Source of the DNA: Actinomycetota bacterium
GTDB lineage: Bacteria; Actinomycetota; Thermoleophilia; Miltoncostaeales; Miltoncostaeaceae
Assembly (NCBI GenBank): GCA_947475125.1
Contig: CANJMX010000113.1
Coordinates: 1 to 5,323 of the forward strand
Direction: 5' to 3'
Length of the DNA: 5,323 nt
The notes beneath the pieces are model-generated. The model ran no database searches. It saw only the letters and a program-made list of their open reading frames with translations, and had not been told where the DNA came from. Of the stretch, positions 1 through 5,323 are shown piece after piece. Positions within the stretch are counted from its first letter, which is position 1, and each line of letters starts with the position of its first letter. Made by a program: the position numbers and the translations under genes.

Positions 1-825
1 AGCACCACACACCCAGGGCAGGCACCGCGCGTCGCACGCGCTGGCCGCAGTCGGGGGACGCTCGGCATCGGCATCGCAGTGGGGTATCTGGGTCTCATCG
101 TGCTCATCCCCATTGCAGCGTTGGCCTGGTCCGGGCTCTCGCAGGGGCCCGCATCGTTCTGGGCCGCCGTCTCGCAGCCCGAGGTCGCCGCTGCCATCCA
201 ACTCAGCGTGGTGCTCGCTGCGATCGTCACGCTCATCAATGCCGTGATGGGAACCATCATCGCGTGGGTGCTGGTGCGCTACCGCTTTTTCGGGCGGTCG
301 GTTGTGGACGCCCTCGTAGACCTCCCGTTTGCACTTCCCACAATCGTCGCCGGGCTCACCTTGCTTGCCCTCTACGGCCCCAACAGCCCATTTGGCATCA
401 ACATCGCCTTTACCCGCATCGGTATCGCGGTCGCGCTGCTCCTGGTGACCCTGCCCTTCATCGTGCGCTCCGTACAGCCGCTGCTGCGCGAAGCCGACCA
501 CGAAGCCGAGCAGGCGGCCGCGTCGCTTGGGGCAAGCCCGTGGGTGACCTTCCGGCGCATCACACTGCCCGAACTGTGGCCCGGAATCCTGGCCGGAAGT
601 GGCCTCGGGTTCGCCCGTGCGCTGGGCGAGTTCGGCGCCATCATCCTCATCGCCGGCAACCTTCCCTTCAAGACCCAGATGGCCTCCGTGACCATTTTCG
701 GCTTCATTCAGAGCGACGAGCCGCAGGGTGCCGCAGCCGTCTCACTGGTACTGCTGGTGCTCTCGTTCATGTCACTCGCCCTGTTCGACTATCTGGAGCG
801 ACGCAGTGCGCGCAGCCTGGACTAG
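1..825 (+). CDS. cysT: Sulfate/thiosulfate ABC transporter permease CysT (5' end outside window)
   Basis: Inner-membrane permease that, with CysW, forms the sulfate/thiosulfate channel driven by CysA. The frame is open to the left edge and has no ATG, GTG or TTG between 1 and 79. The GTG at 79 falls inside the first membrane helix (roughly residues 20-43, counting from base 1), after a basic stretch encoded at about 28-60. The true start is therefore almost certainly upstream of the window. Visible hallmarks are the segment DLPFALPTIVAGLTLLALYG (nt 319-378) and the permease EAA loop (EQAAASLGASPWVTFRRITLP, shortened here to its core AAASLG, nt about 508-570), which contacts the ATPase. After it comes ARALGEFGAI, typical of the CysT/CysW family. 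Several hydrophobic helices cover the whole protein. The gene ends in TAG at 823-825, overlapping cysW by 20 bases. ModB-type molybdate permeases are related, but a CysT/CysW pair rather than one permease argues for sulfate. Confidence 0.93.
   Translation, partial: STTHPGQAPRVARAGRSRGTLGIGIAVGYLGLIVLIPIAALAWSGLSQGPASFWAAVSQPEVAAAIQLSVVLAAIVTLINAVMGTIIAWVLVRYRFFGRSVVDALVDLPFALPTIVAGLTLLALYGPNSPFGINIAFTRIGIAVALLLVTLPFIVRSVQPLLREADHEAEQAAASLGASPWVTFRRITLPELWPGILAGSGLGFARALGEFGAIILIAGNLPFKTQMASVTIFGFIQSDEPQGAAAVSLVLLVLSFMSLALFDYLERRSARSLD
795..798 (+). promoter_or_regulatory. Ribosome binding site deciding the cysW start
   Basis: GGAG at 795-798 lies 7 bases before the GTG at 806, inside the end of cysT. 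It supports starting cysW at 806 rather than at the earlier in-frame GTG at 728. The peptide between those two codons is rich in Cys, Ser and Trp and does not resemble a permease N-terminus. Confidence 0.65.
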
Positions 826-1621
826 GCGCGGCCTCATCACCGTGGCGCTGCTGTATCTGGGGGCGATCCTGGTGATCCCGCTCGTCGCCGTATTCTTCCG
901 CGCCTTCCAGGATGGTGCGGGGGCAGTATGGGACACCCTTACCAGCCAGCCATTTCTCCACGCCATGTGGCTGACGGCCCTCATCACCCTTATCGCCGTG
1001 CCGCTCAACACGATCTTCGGCGTCGCATTCGCATTGATGGTGGTGCGCCGCAAGGTGCCTGGGCGCAACATCCTCAACCTGTTCGTTGACCTGCCGCTCG
1101 CACTCTCGCCAGTGGTCATCGGCCTGTCGCTCATTCTCGTGTGGGGCATGAACGGGTGGTTTGGCGGGTGGTTCGTGGACCACGGGTTCCGCATCATCTA
1201 CGCCGTTCCAGGAATGATTCTGGCCACCATCTTCGTGTCGCTGCCATTCGTGGTGCGTGAGGTCGTTCCGGTGCTCCGCAGTGTGGGCACCGATCAGGAA
1301 GAGGCGGCGGCAATGCTGGGTGCCTCCCCCATGCGCACCTTCTGGAAGATCACGCTTCCGTCAATTCGCTGGGGCATTGCCTACGGCGTCATCCTCACTA
1401 CGGCGCGCTCGCTCGGTGAGTTCGGCGCCGTCGCCGTGGTGTCGGGACACGTCTCGGGCAAGACCGAGACCGCAACCCTCTTTATCGATTCCAGTTACAC
1501 GCTCTTCAACGAGCCCGCGGCATTCACCGCAGCGCTCGTGCTCGCAGTCATCGCCGTCATCGTCGTGGTGGGGGTAAACCTGGTCGTACGCAAGGAGGAA
1601 CTCGATGGGCATCACAGCTGA
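806..1621 (+). CDS. cysW: Sulfate/thiosulfate ABC transporter permease CysW
   Basis: Second membrane subunit of the CysTWA importer, pairing with CysT. Starting at GTG 806 gives 271 residues, close to the usual size for CysW. The first helix then begins directly after a short basic leader (RAAWTRRG), as expected for an inner-membrane permease. Recognisable family segments are DLPLALSPVVIGLSLILVWG (nt about 1088-1147), the helix AVPGMILATIFVSLPFVVRE, the EAA loop at residues about 165-185 (EEAAAMLGAS then KITLP), and SLGEFGAVAVVSGHVSGKTE, which is highly typical of CysW. The last hydrophobic helix ends in a basic tail (VVRKEELDGHHS). The start overlaps cysT by 20 bases and the TGA at 1619-1621 overlaps cysA by 17 bases, so translation of the three subunits is probably coupled. 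No cysteines or disruptions are seen. Confidence 0.94.
   Translation: MRAAWTRRGLITVALLYLGAILVIPLVAVFFRAFQDGAGAVWDTLTSQPFLHAMWLTALITLIAVPLNTIFGVAFALMVVRRKVPGRNILNLFVDLPLALSPVVIGLSLILVWGMNGWFGGWFVDHGFRIIYAVPGMILATIFVSLPFVVREVVPVLRSVGTDQEEAAAMLGASPMRTFWKITLPSIRWGIAYGVILTTARSLGEFGAVAVVSGHVSGKTETATLFIDSSYTLFNEPAAFTAALVLAVIAVIVVVGVNLVVRKEELDGHHS
1592..1599 (+). promoter_or_regulatory. Strong ribosome binding site of cysA
   Basis: AAGGAGGA at 1592-1599 contains a full AGGAGG core ending 6 bases before the ATG at 1605. It lies within the 3' end of cysW and is the strongest Shine-Dalgarno match seen at a gene start in the window. It fixes the cysA start and suggests the ATPase is translated efficiently. 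Confidence 0.8.
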
Positions 1622-2591
1622 GAACGTCACCAAGCGGTTCGGCGATTTCGTCGCGCTCGACGATGTCTCGATCGACATCCCCACCGGCTCGCTCACCGCG
1701 CTGCTCGGGCCGAGCGGAAGTGGGAAGTCCACGCTGCTTCGCGTGATCGCCGGACTCGAGGCACCCGACGCCGGTCGCGTGATCATCGACGGCATAGACC
1801 GCACAGCCGCCGCCCCACAGAAGCGTGGCATCGGATTCGTGTTTCAGCACTACGCCGCATTCCGTCATATGACCGTGTTTGAGAACGTGGCCTTTGGCCT
1901 GCGGGTGCAGAAGCGCCCGAAGGCGGAGATCAATGAGCGGGTAGACCACCTCATCGACCTCGTGCAGTTGACCGGAATGGCAAACCGTTACCCCAGCCAG
2001 CTCTCCGGCGGGCAGCGCCAGCGCATGGCGCTGGCCCGCGCCCTCGCAGTGGAGCCCCGCGTCCTGCTGCTCGACGAGCCATTCGGTGCCCTCGATGCCA
2101 TGGTGCGCCGCGAGCTCCGCCAGTGGCTTCGTCGGCTGCATGACGAGGTACACGTCACCACTGTGCTTGTGACCCACGACCAGGAAGAGGCCATGGAGGT
2201 GGCCGACCGCATCGCCGTCATGGATCACTCCCGCGTGGAGCAGGTGGCCAGCCCGCGCGAGCTCTACGACGCACCGAGCACCCCGTTCGTCATGGGGTTC
2301 GTCGGCCCGATTACCGAACTTGATGGGCGCCCAGTACGCCCCCACCAGATCGCCCTTGACACCGCACCGGTTGACGGCTCCGTGGAGAGCACGATCGTGC
2401 GCGTCACGCACCTTGGGTTCGAGGTACGTGCCGAGCTGGCAGCCGATGGCCATAACGACCTGTGGGTGCAACTCTCCCGGCACGACCCCATCTTGTCCGT
2501 GCTCGAACCGGGTGTGACCGTGTGGGCCCGTGCGATTGACGAGGACCTCTCGACCGCGCGCGGCAATCGGCCCGATCCCGTGGTGGCATAA
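1605..2591 (+). CDS. cysA: Sulfate/thiosulfate ABC transporter ATPase CysA
   Basis: Cytoplasmic ATPase that powers sulfate/thiosulfate uptake through CysT and CysW. It has 328 residues. All nucleotide-binding motifs are intact: Walker A GPSGSGKST (35-43), Q-loop around FVFQHYAAF (78-86), signature LSGGQRQR (133-140), Walker B VLLLDEP (153-159, with D157 and catalytic E158), D-loop GALDA (161-165) and switch histidine H191 in THDQEEAM. The sequence FQHYAAFRHMTVFENVAFGL is characteristic of the CysA branch. After about residue 235 comes a C-terminal domain containing VRPHQIAL, a motif shared by CysA-type TOBE-like regulatory domains. This domain is somewhat shorter than in E. coli CysA (365 residues in all), which suggests a trimmed regulatory end but not a truncation, since the ATPase core is complete. 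The next gene starts 2 bases after the TAA. Confidence 0.95.
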   Translation: MGITAENVTKRFGDFVALDDVSIDIPTGSLTALLGPSGSGKSTLLRVIAGLEAPDAGRVIIDGIDRTAAAPQKRGIGFVFQHYAAFRHMTVFENVAFGLRVQKRPKAEINERVDHLIDLVQLTGMANRYPSQLSGGQRQRMALARALAVEPRVLLLDEPFGALDAMVRRELRQWLRRLHDEVHVTTVLVTHDQEEAMEVADRIAVMDHSRVEQVASPRELYDAPSTPFVMGFVGPITELDGRPVRPHQIALDTAPVDGSVESTIVRVTHLGFEVRAELAADGHNDLWVQLSRHDPILSVLEPGVTVWARAIDEDLSTARGNRPDPVVA

Positions 2592-2593
2592 CC

Positions 2594-3277
2594 ATGACTC
2601 CGCCCCGTACCCGGGACGCTGGCACCGATGAGCGGGCACCACGCCTGATTGGACTCGGTGCGGGCGGACATGCCAAGTGCGTCGTCGACGCCATCCTGTC
2701 GTCGGGGCGGGGTCGCGTCACTGCTCTTCTCGACGCGGACCAAGCGCTGTGGGGTGCGCGCATCCTCGGGATCCCAGTGGCGGGGGGGCCGTCCATGCTG
2801 GCCGAATTCCTTGCGTCGGGTATCCGGAGCGCCTTCATCGGCGTGGGGGGCATTCCCGATCCCACCACCCGTCGCACCGTGTTCGACCAACTGCATGCCG
2901 CCGGATTCCGGCTGCCACCCATCGCGCACCCGGCCGCCTCGGTCTCGCGGTGGTCCATCGCCGGTGCCGGCTGCCAGGTGATGGCTGCTGCGGTGGTGAA
3001 TGCCGACGCCAGCCTCGGACAGGGCAGCGTGGTGGGAGCGGGCGCGATTGTTGGTCATGATGCCGTTGTGGGCGACTTCTCCCATGTCGCCACCGGCGCG
3101 CGCCTGGGCGGCGGTGTTCATGTCGGCCGTGAGGTCCTTATTGGCGCCGGGGCCATTGTGCTGCAGGGGCTGACCATTGGAGATGGCGCCATCGTGGGTG
3201 CCGGGGCGGTGGTGACCGACGATGTGGCGGCAACGACCATCGTCACCGGCGTGCCCGCCACACTGCAGGCCGCATGA
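2594..3277 (+). CDS. NeuD/PglD-type sugar O- or N-acyltransferase (left-handed beta-helix)
   Basis: A 227-residue predicted acetyl-CoA-dependent acyltransferase. Residues 17-105 form a Rossmann-like N-terminal domain with the family motif GAGGHAKCVVDAI (22-34), which in NeuD/PglD proteins binds the nucleotide-sugar side of the substrate. From about 110 to 222 there are hexapeptide repeats of a left-handed beta-helix (VVGAGAIVGHDAVVG, then VLIGAGAIV, then AIVGAGAVVTDDV), closing with GVPA, a usual family ending. H155-D156 sits where PglD has its catalytic His-Glu, and H164 in GDFSHVATGA matches another conserved His. The start is ATG 2594, with only a weak GGTGG at 2582-2586. Its position 2 bases after cysA suggests co-transcription. 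The stop overlaps the next start as ATGA. Acceptor unknown: no aminotransferase, epimerase or glycosyltransferase is in the window. Serine acetyltransferase CysE shares the beta-helix fold but lacks the N-terminal GHAK domain. Confidence 0.85.
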   Translation: MTPPRTRDAGTDERAPRLIGLGAGGHAKCVVDAILSSGRGRVTALLDADQALWGARILGIPVAGGPSMLAEFLASGIRSAFIGVGGIPDPTTRRTVFDQLHAAGFRLPPIAHPAASVSRWSIAGAGCQVMAAAVVNADASLGQGSVVGAGAIVGHDAVVGDFSHVATGARLGGGVHVGREVLIGAGAIVLQGLTIGDGAIVGAGAVVTDDVAATTIVTGVPATLQAA

Positions 3278-3987
3278 CCACCGCACGGCGGCCAACTGCG
3301 CCGCCATCGCGGCCGCGCCGAATCGCCCGCGTCATCGTGGTGGCCCCGGACCCCGCGCGCGGCCACGCCCTTGCACTGCGCATGCGCCATCAGGGATACC
3401 GGCCGGCTATCGCCCGGGACGCCGTCGCCGCGGTGGCCGAAGCCCGGCTCGGTGCGCCCGATCTGGTGGTCATCGACCCGCCGGACAACGAGCCATCAGG
3501 CCGTGACACGGCTCGGGCGCTCCATGCCGCTGCCCCCGCAGCGGCGCTGTTCGTGATCGCCGGAGATCCACGGAGCCCCGGGCGCATGCGTGCAGTTCGC
3601 GTCAGCCCCCCATCGGTGCCCGATCCGGTGACCGCACCTCCCCGGCCCGTGGCACACGTGCGCGATGACCGGGTGCAGGTGGGCGACCTCGAAATCGGGC
3701 GTGATGCCGGAGACGCTGCCATGTCGGGGGTCGATCTTGGGCTCACCGCCCTGGAATTCCGGCTCCTCTGGACCTTGGCGAGGGCGACGGATCGCGGGCT
3801 CGACCGCGGCGCCATCCATATGGCGGTGTGGGGCCGCTCCCTCCAACAGGGAAGCCGCGTGGTGGACGTTCTGGTGCGGCGGCTACGACGCAAGGTGGAT
3901 GAAGGCGACGGTGCCTTTACCTACGTGCAGACGGTCCCCGGGATCGGCTACCGCTTGCAGGCGATTCCACGGGCCATCTGCGCCTGA
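3274..3987 (+). CDS. OmpR-like winged-helix regulator with degenerate receiver domain
   Basis: A 237-residue DNA-binding regulator. After an Arg/Pro-rich leader (1-18), residues 19-98 resemble a response-regulator receiver: strand RVIVVAPDP, then GAPDLVVID with D68 at the phospho-acceptor position, then AALFVIAGD. The acidic pair that binds Mg2+ is replaced by A24-P25 (only D26 remains nearby), the conserved Thr/Ser is Ile95, and no Lys-Pro motif follows. A proline-rich linker (about 99-130) leads to a complete OmpR-type winged helix (133-229): LTALEFRLLWTLA, AVWGRS, recognition helix SRVVDVLVRRLRRKV (194-208) and the wing TVPGIGYRL (220-228). Phosphorylation-independent action, as reported for atypical orphan regulators such as GlnR, is inferred. 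No histidine kinase lies nearby. The ATGA overlap with the acyltransferase implies coupled translation. Possible targets include its own operon, but no operator site can be seen. Confidence 0.85.
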   Translation: MTTARRPTAPPSRPRRIARVIVVAPDPARGHALALRMRHQGYRPAIARDAVAAVAEARLGAPDLVVIDPPDNEPSGRDTARALHAAAPAAALFVIAGDPRSPGRMRAVRVSPPSVPDPVTAPPRPVAHVRDDRVQVGDLEIGRDAGDAAMSGVDLGLTALEFRLLWTLARATDRGLDRGAIHMAVWGRSLQQGSRVVDVLVRRLRRKVDEGDGAFTYVQTVPGIGYRLQAIPRAICA

Positions 3988-4029
3988 CGCAATGGCGAGC
4001 CCGATGGCGCGGATCCGGTCCGCCCCGAA
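3988..4029. other. Convergent intergenic region with no clear terminator
   Basis: This 42-base gap lies between the stop codons of two converging transcription units. The best symmetry is a 5-bp stem at 4009-4013 and 4019-4023 (GCGGA / TCCGC) with a 5-base loop and no T run on either strand. That is too weak to call an intrinsic terminator in such G+C-rich DNA. No promoter or small gene is visible. Confidence 0.5.
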
Positions 4030-4587
4030 TCACCGGAGGTGGCCTGCACCGTCCAGCCGCCGGGCAATCCGCATGAGGCCGATGAGCGACTTCGCGTCGT
4101 GTACCTCGGCGATCAGCGCGTCAAGATCTGCCAGCGGCCACGGCACCACCGTGATCTCCTCCTCGGGGATCGGCTCATGGGCGATCTCGGTGAGGTCGGT
4201 GGCCAGGAAGCAGTGGATGTACTCCTCGAGGATCGCGGGGGCGGTGTAGAAGCCGCCGAGACTCTCCCAGGTGTCCGCGGCGCGCCCGACCTCCTCGGCC
4301 AACTCGCGCTTGGCGCATGCAATGGGCGGCTCACCCGGCACGTCCAACTTGCCGGCCGGCAATTCGAGCAGGTACTCCCCCACCGCCTCCCGTGGCTGGC
4401 GCACCATCAGCACACGGGCACCATCCACCGGCACCATCACCACCGCACCGGGGTGTGCGATGACCTCGCGGCGCACCACGAGCCCATTGGGGCGTCGGTA
4501 ATTGACCACCGACAGATCTACGACTTCACCCTCGTAGATGGGCTCCGATGACTCGATGCCGAGCCCGTCGATGCGCTGGATGCTCAC
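4030..4587 (-). CDS. NUDIX hydrolase, ADP-ribose pyrophosphatase type
   Basis: A 185-residue predicted cytoplasmic hydrolase of nucleoside-diphosphate derivatives, most likely ADP-ribose to AMP and ribose 5-phosphate. The NUDIX box spans residues 79-101: G79, E86, then R94-E95-L96 and E98-E99-V100-G101, which bind the catalytic metals. It is preceded by LLELPAG (73-79), typical of ADP-ribose pyrophosphatases. There are six residues rather than five between the box Gly and first Glu; the same spacing occurs in related ADP-ribose hydrolases. The N-terminal half (REVIAHPGAVVMVPV, VLMVRQPREAVGEYLLE) and the segment GFYTAPAILEEYIHCFLATDL, shortened in reading to its E121-E122 pair, also fit this subfamily. 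The start is GTG at 4587, with no upstream in-frame alternative before the neighbouring gene and no clear ribosome binding site. Only 7 bases separate it from the peptidase stop, suggesting translational coupling. The exact substrate cannot be fixed from sequence. Confidence 0.88.
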   Translation of the reverse strand: MSIQRIDGLGIESSEPIYEGEVVDLSVVNYRRPNGLVVRREVIAHPGAVVMVPVDGARVLMVRQPREAVGEYLLELPAGKLDVPGEPPIACAKRELAEEVGRAADTWESLGGFYTAPAILEEYIHCFLATDLTEIAHEPIPEEEITVVPWPLADLDALIAEVHDAKSLIGLMRIARRLDGAGHLR

Positions 4588-4594
4588 GCCGGGG

Positions 4595-5323
4595 TCAGGT
4601 GGTGGCGCGGGCCACGATGGCCAGGGTGATGTCCACCATGCGCTCGATGTCGTCGATACGAATGCGTTCGTCAGGGGTATGCACCGAAACCATGGCGTTA
4701 CACAGGTTCACCGACGCGAATCCGTTGACGAGGAAGGCGTTGACGTCAGAACCGCCCCCGGTGGAAACGAACGTCGGCTCGATGCCGCAGTCCTCAATCG
4801 CCTGACGGGCCATCACCACCTGCGGAGCATCCTCGGCAAGCGTGTAGCCGGTGAAGTGATGCTTCACGCGCACCTCCACGTCGCACTCGCACTCGGTGCC
4901 GGCCCATGTACACGCGTCAACCATTGCGGTGAGTTGCCTGTCGAGGGCATCAAGATCGCGCGACCGGCACTCGCCCGTCACCACGCACTCCTCGGCAACG
5001 ACGTTGTCGGCCGATCCCCCACGGATGGTGCCCACGTTCGCGGTGGTGGCGTCGTCGATGCGCCCGAGGGGCATCGCGGCCACCGCGCGGCACGCAGCAA
5101 CGATTGCGCTCCGCCCCTTCTCGGGCTGGATACCCGCATGCGCCGCGACTCCCCGGAAGGTGGCCTCAACCTCCTTGTGCGTGGGTGCCGAGGTGACGAT
5201 TCCGCCGAGATCCCCGGTGTGGTCGTACACAAATCCGAACTCCGCCTTGAGCACCGAAGGGTCGAAGTAGGCAGCGCCCTGAAGTCCCACCTCCTCGCAC
5301 GGGGTGAACACCAGCTCGATTCC
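4595..5323 (-). CDS. M20-family metallopeptidase, PepT-like (N-terminal part outside window)
   Basis: The C-terminal 242 residues of a zinc-dependent peptidase; the frame is open to the right edge. The GTG at 5311 encodes an internal Val within the strand GIELVFT, so it is not the start. Visible family features, numbered from the window edge, are the catalytic Glu pair in PCEEVGLQGA (E10-E11) and Y33-D34, where the metal-ligand Asp is expected. The dimerisation domain follows, with AAHAGIQPEKGRSAI, GRIDDATTANVGTIRGGSAD and the ECRSRD strand. The return to the catalytic domain is marked by TGGGSDVNAF, and the last metal His is H215 in SVHTPDERI. This matches the tripeptidase-T-like (PepT2/YqjE) branch of M20 and suggests hydrolysis of short peptides in the cytoplasm. 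The first metal motif (HxD) lies outside the window. The fragment has nine cysteines, many for a cytosolic bacterial protein. The NUDIX gene follows after 7 bases. Confidence 0.9.
   Translation of the reverse strand, partial: GIELVFTPCEEVGLQGAAYFDPSVLKAEFGFVYDHTGDLGGIVTSAPTHKEVEATFRGVAAHAGIQPEKGRSAIVAACRAVAAMPLGRIDDATTANVGTIRGGSADNVVAEECVVTGECRSRDLDALDRQLTAMVDACTWAGTECECDVEVRVKHHFTGYTLAEDAPQVVMARQAIEDCGIEPTFVSTGGGSDVNAFLVNGFASVNLCNAMVSVHTPDERIRIDDIERMVDITLAIVARATT

Noticed and set aside
79..81. GTG at 79 as the cysT start
   Set aside because: It falls inside the first transmembrane helix, and the frame continues open to the window edge with a basic leader typical of a permease N-terminus.
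728..730. GTG at 728 as the cysW start
   Set aside because: It would add 26 residues unlike a permease leader and a long overlap with cysT. GTG 806 has a GGAG at the right distance and gives a normal N-terminus.
1..2591. Molybdate or phosphate importer instead of sulfate
   Set aside because: Two distinct permeases in T-W-A order, with CysW-specific and CysA-specific segments, fit sulfate/thiosulfate better than ModBC or PstCAB.
1557..2642. Long minus-strand open frame (361 codons) covering cysA
   Set aside because: It lies antisense to an intact, unmistakable ATPase gene, and its translation shows no recognisable family. Such frames are common opposite G+C-rich genes. The same applies to the long antisense frame at 2264-3307 and the pair at 767-1197.
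2594..3277. Serine O-acetyltransferase (CysE) in a sulfur operon
   Set aside because: Both families have hexapeptide repeats, but this protein has a Rossmann-like GHAK domain instead of the helical N-terminal domain of CysE.
4009..4023. Hairpin as a bidirectional terminator
   Set aside because: Only a 5-bp stem and no T tract on either strand. Short stems like this arise often by chance in G+C-rich DNA.

Overview
This is a dense, high-G+C bacterial chromosomal window, roughly two thirds G+C by eye. Almost every base is coding. The non-coding stretches are 2 bp (2592-2593), 42 bp (3988-4029) and 7 bp (4588-4594), so no gene-free stretch reaches 300 bases. The G+C bias at third codon positions, GTG starts, overlapping genes and a cysT-cysW-cysA order resembling the actinobacterial sulfate locus suggest an actinobacterium-like organism. 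No RNA gene or lineage marker confirms this, so the assignment is weak.

Plus strand, 1-3987: five head-to-tail genes that look like the end of one operon. The first three are the sulfate/thiosulfate ABC importer: permease CysT (5' end outside the window), permease CysW and ATPase CysA. Each start overlaps the preceding stop and has a good ribosome binding site. The periplasmic or lipoprotein sulfate-binding protein is not in the window and may lie just upstream. Two bases after cysA comes a NeuD/PglD-type left-handed beta-helix O-acyltransferase. Its stop overlaps, by an ATGA, the start of an OmpR-like winged-helix regulator whose receiver domain lacks most phosphorylation-pocket residues.

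Minus strand, 5323-4030: an M20-family metallopeptidase resembling the PepT-like group (N-terminal part outside the window) is followed 7 bp later by a NUDIX hydrolase of the ADP-ribose pyrophosphatase type. The two are probably co-transcribed and converge on the plus-strand operon.

The CysTWA module imports sulfate for assimilation. The tight packing implies that the acyltransferase and the regulator are co-expressed with it. A phosphorylation-independent regulator linked to sulfur supply is a reasonable but unproven idea. There are no mobile elements, CRISPR arrays, RNA genes or striking repeats, and nothing here amounts to a clearly new system. The most unusual items are the degenerate receiver and the acyltransferase-regulator pair attached to a sulfate importer.
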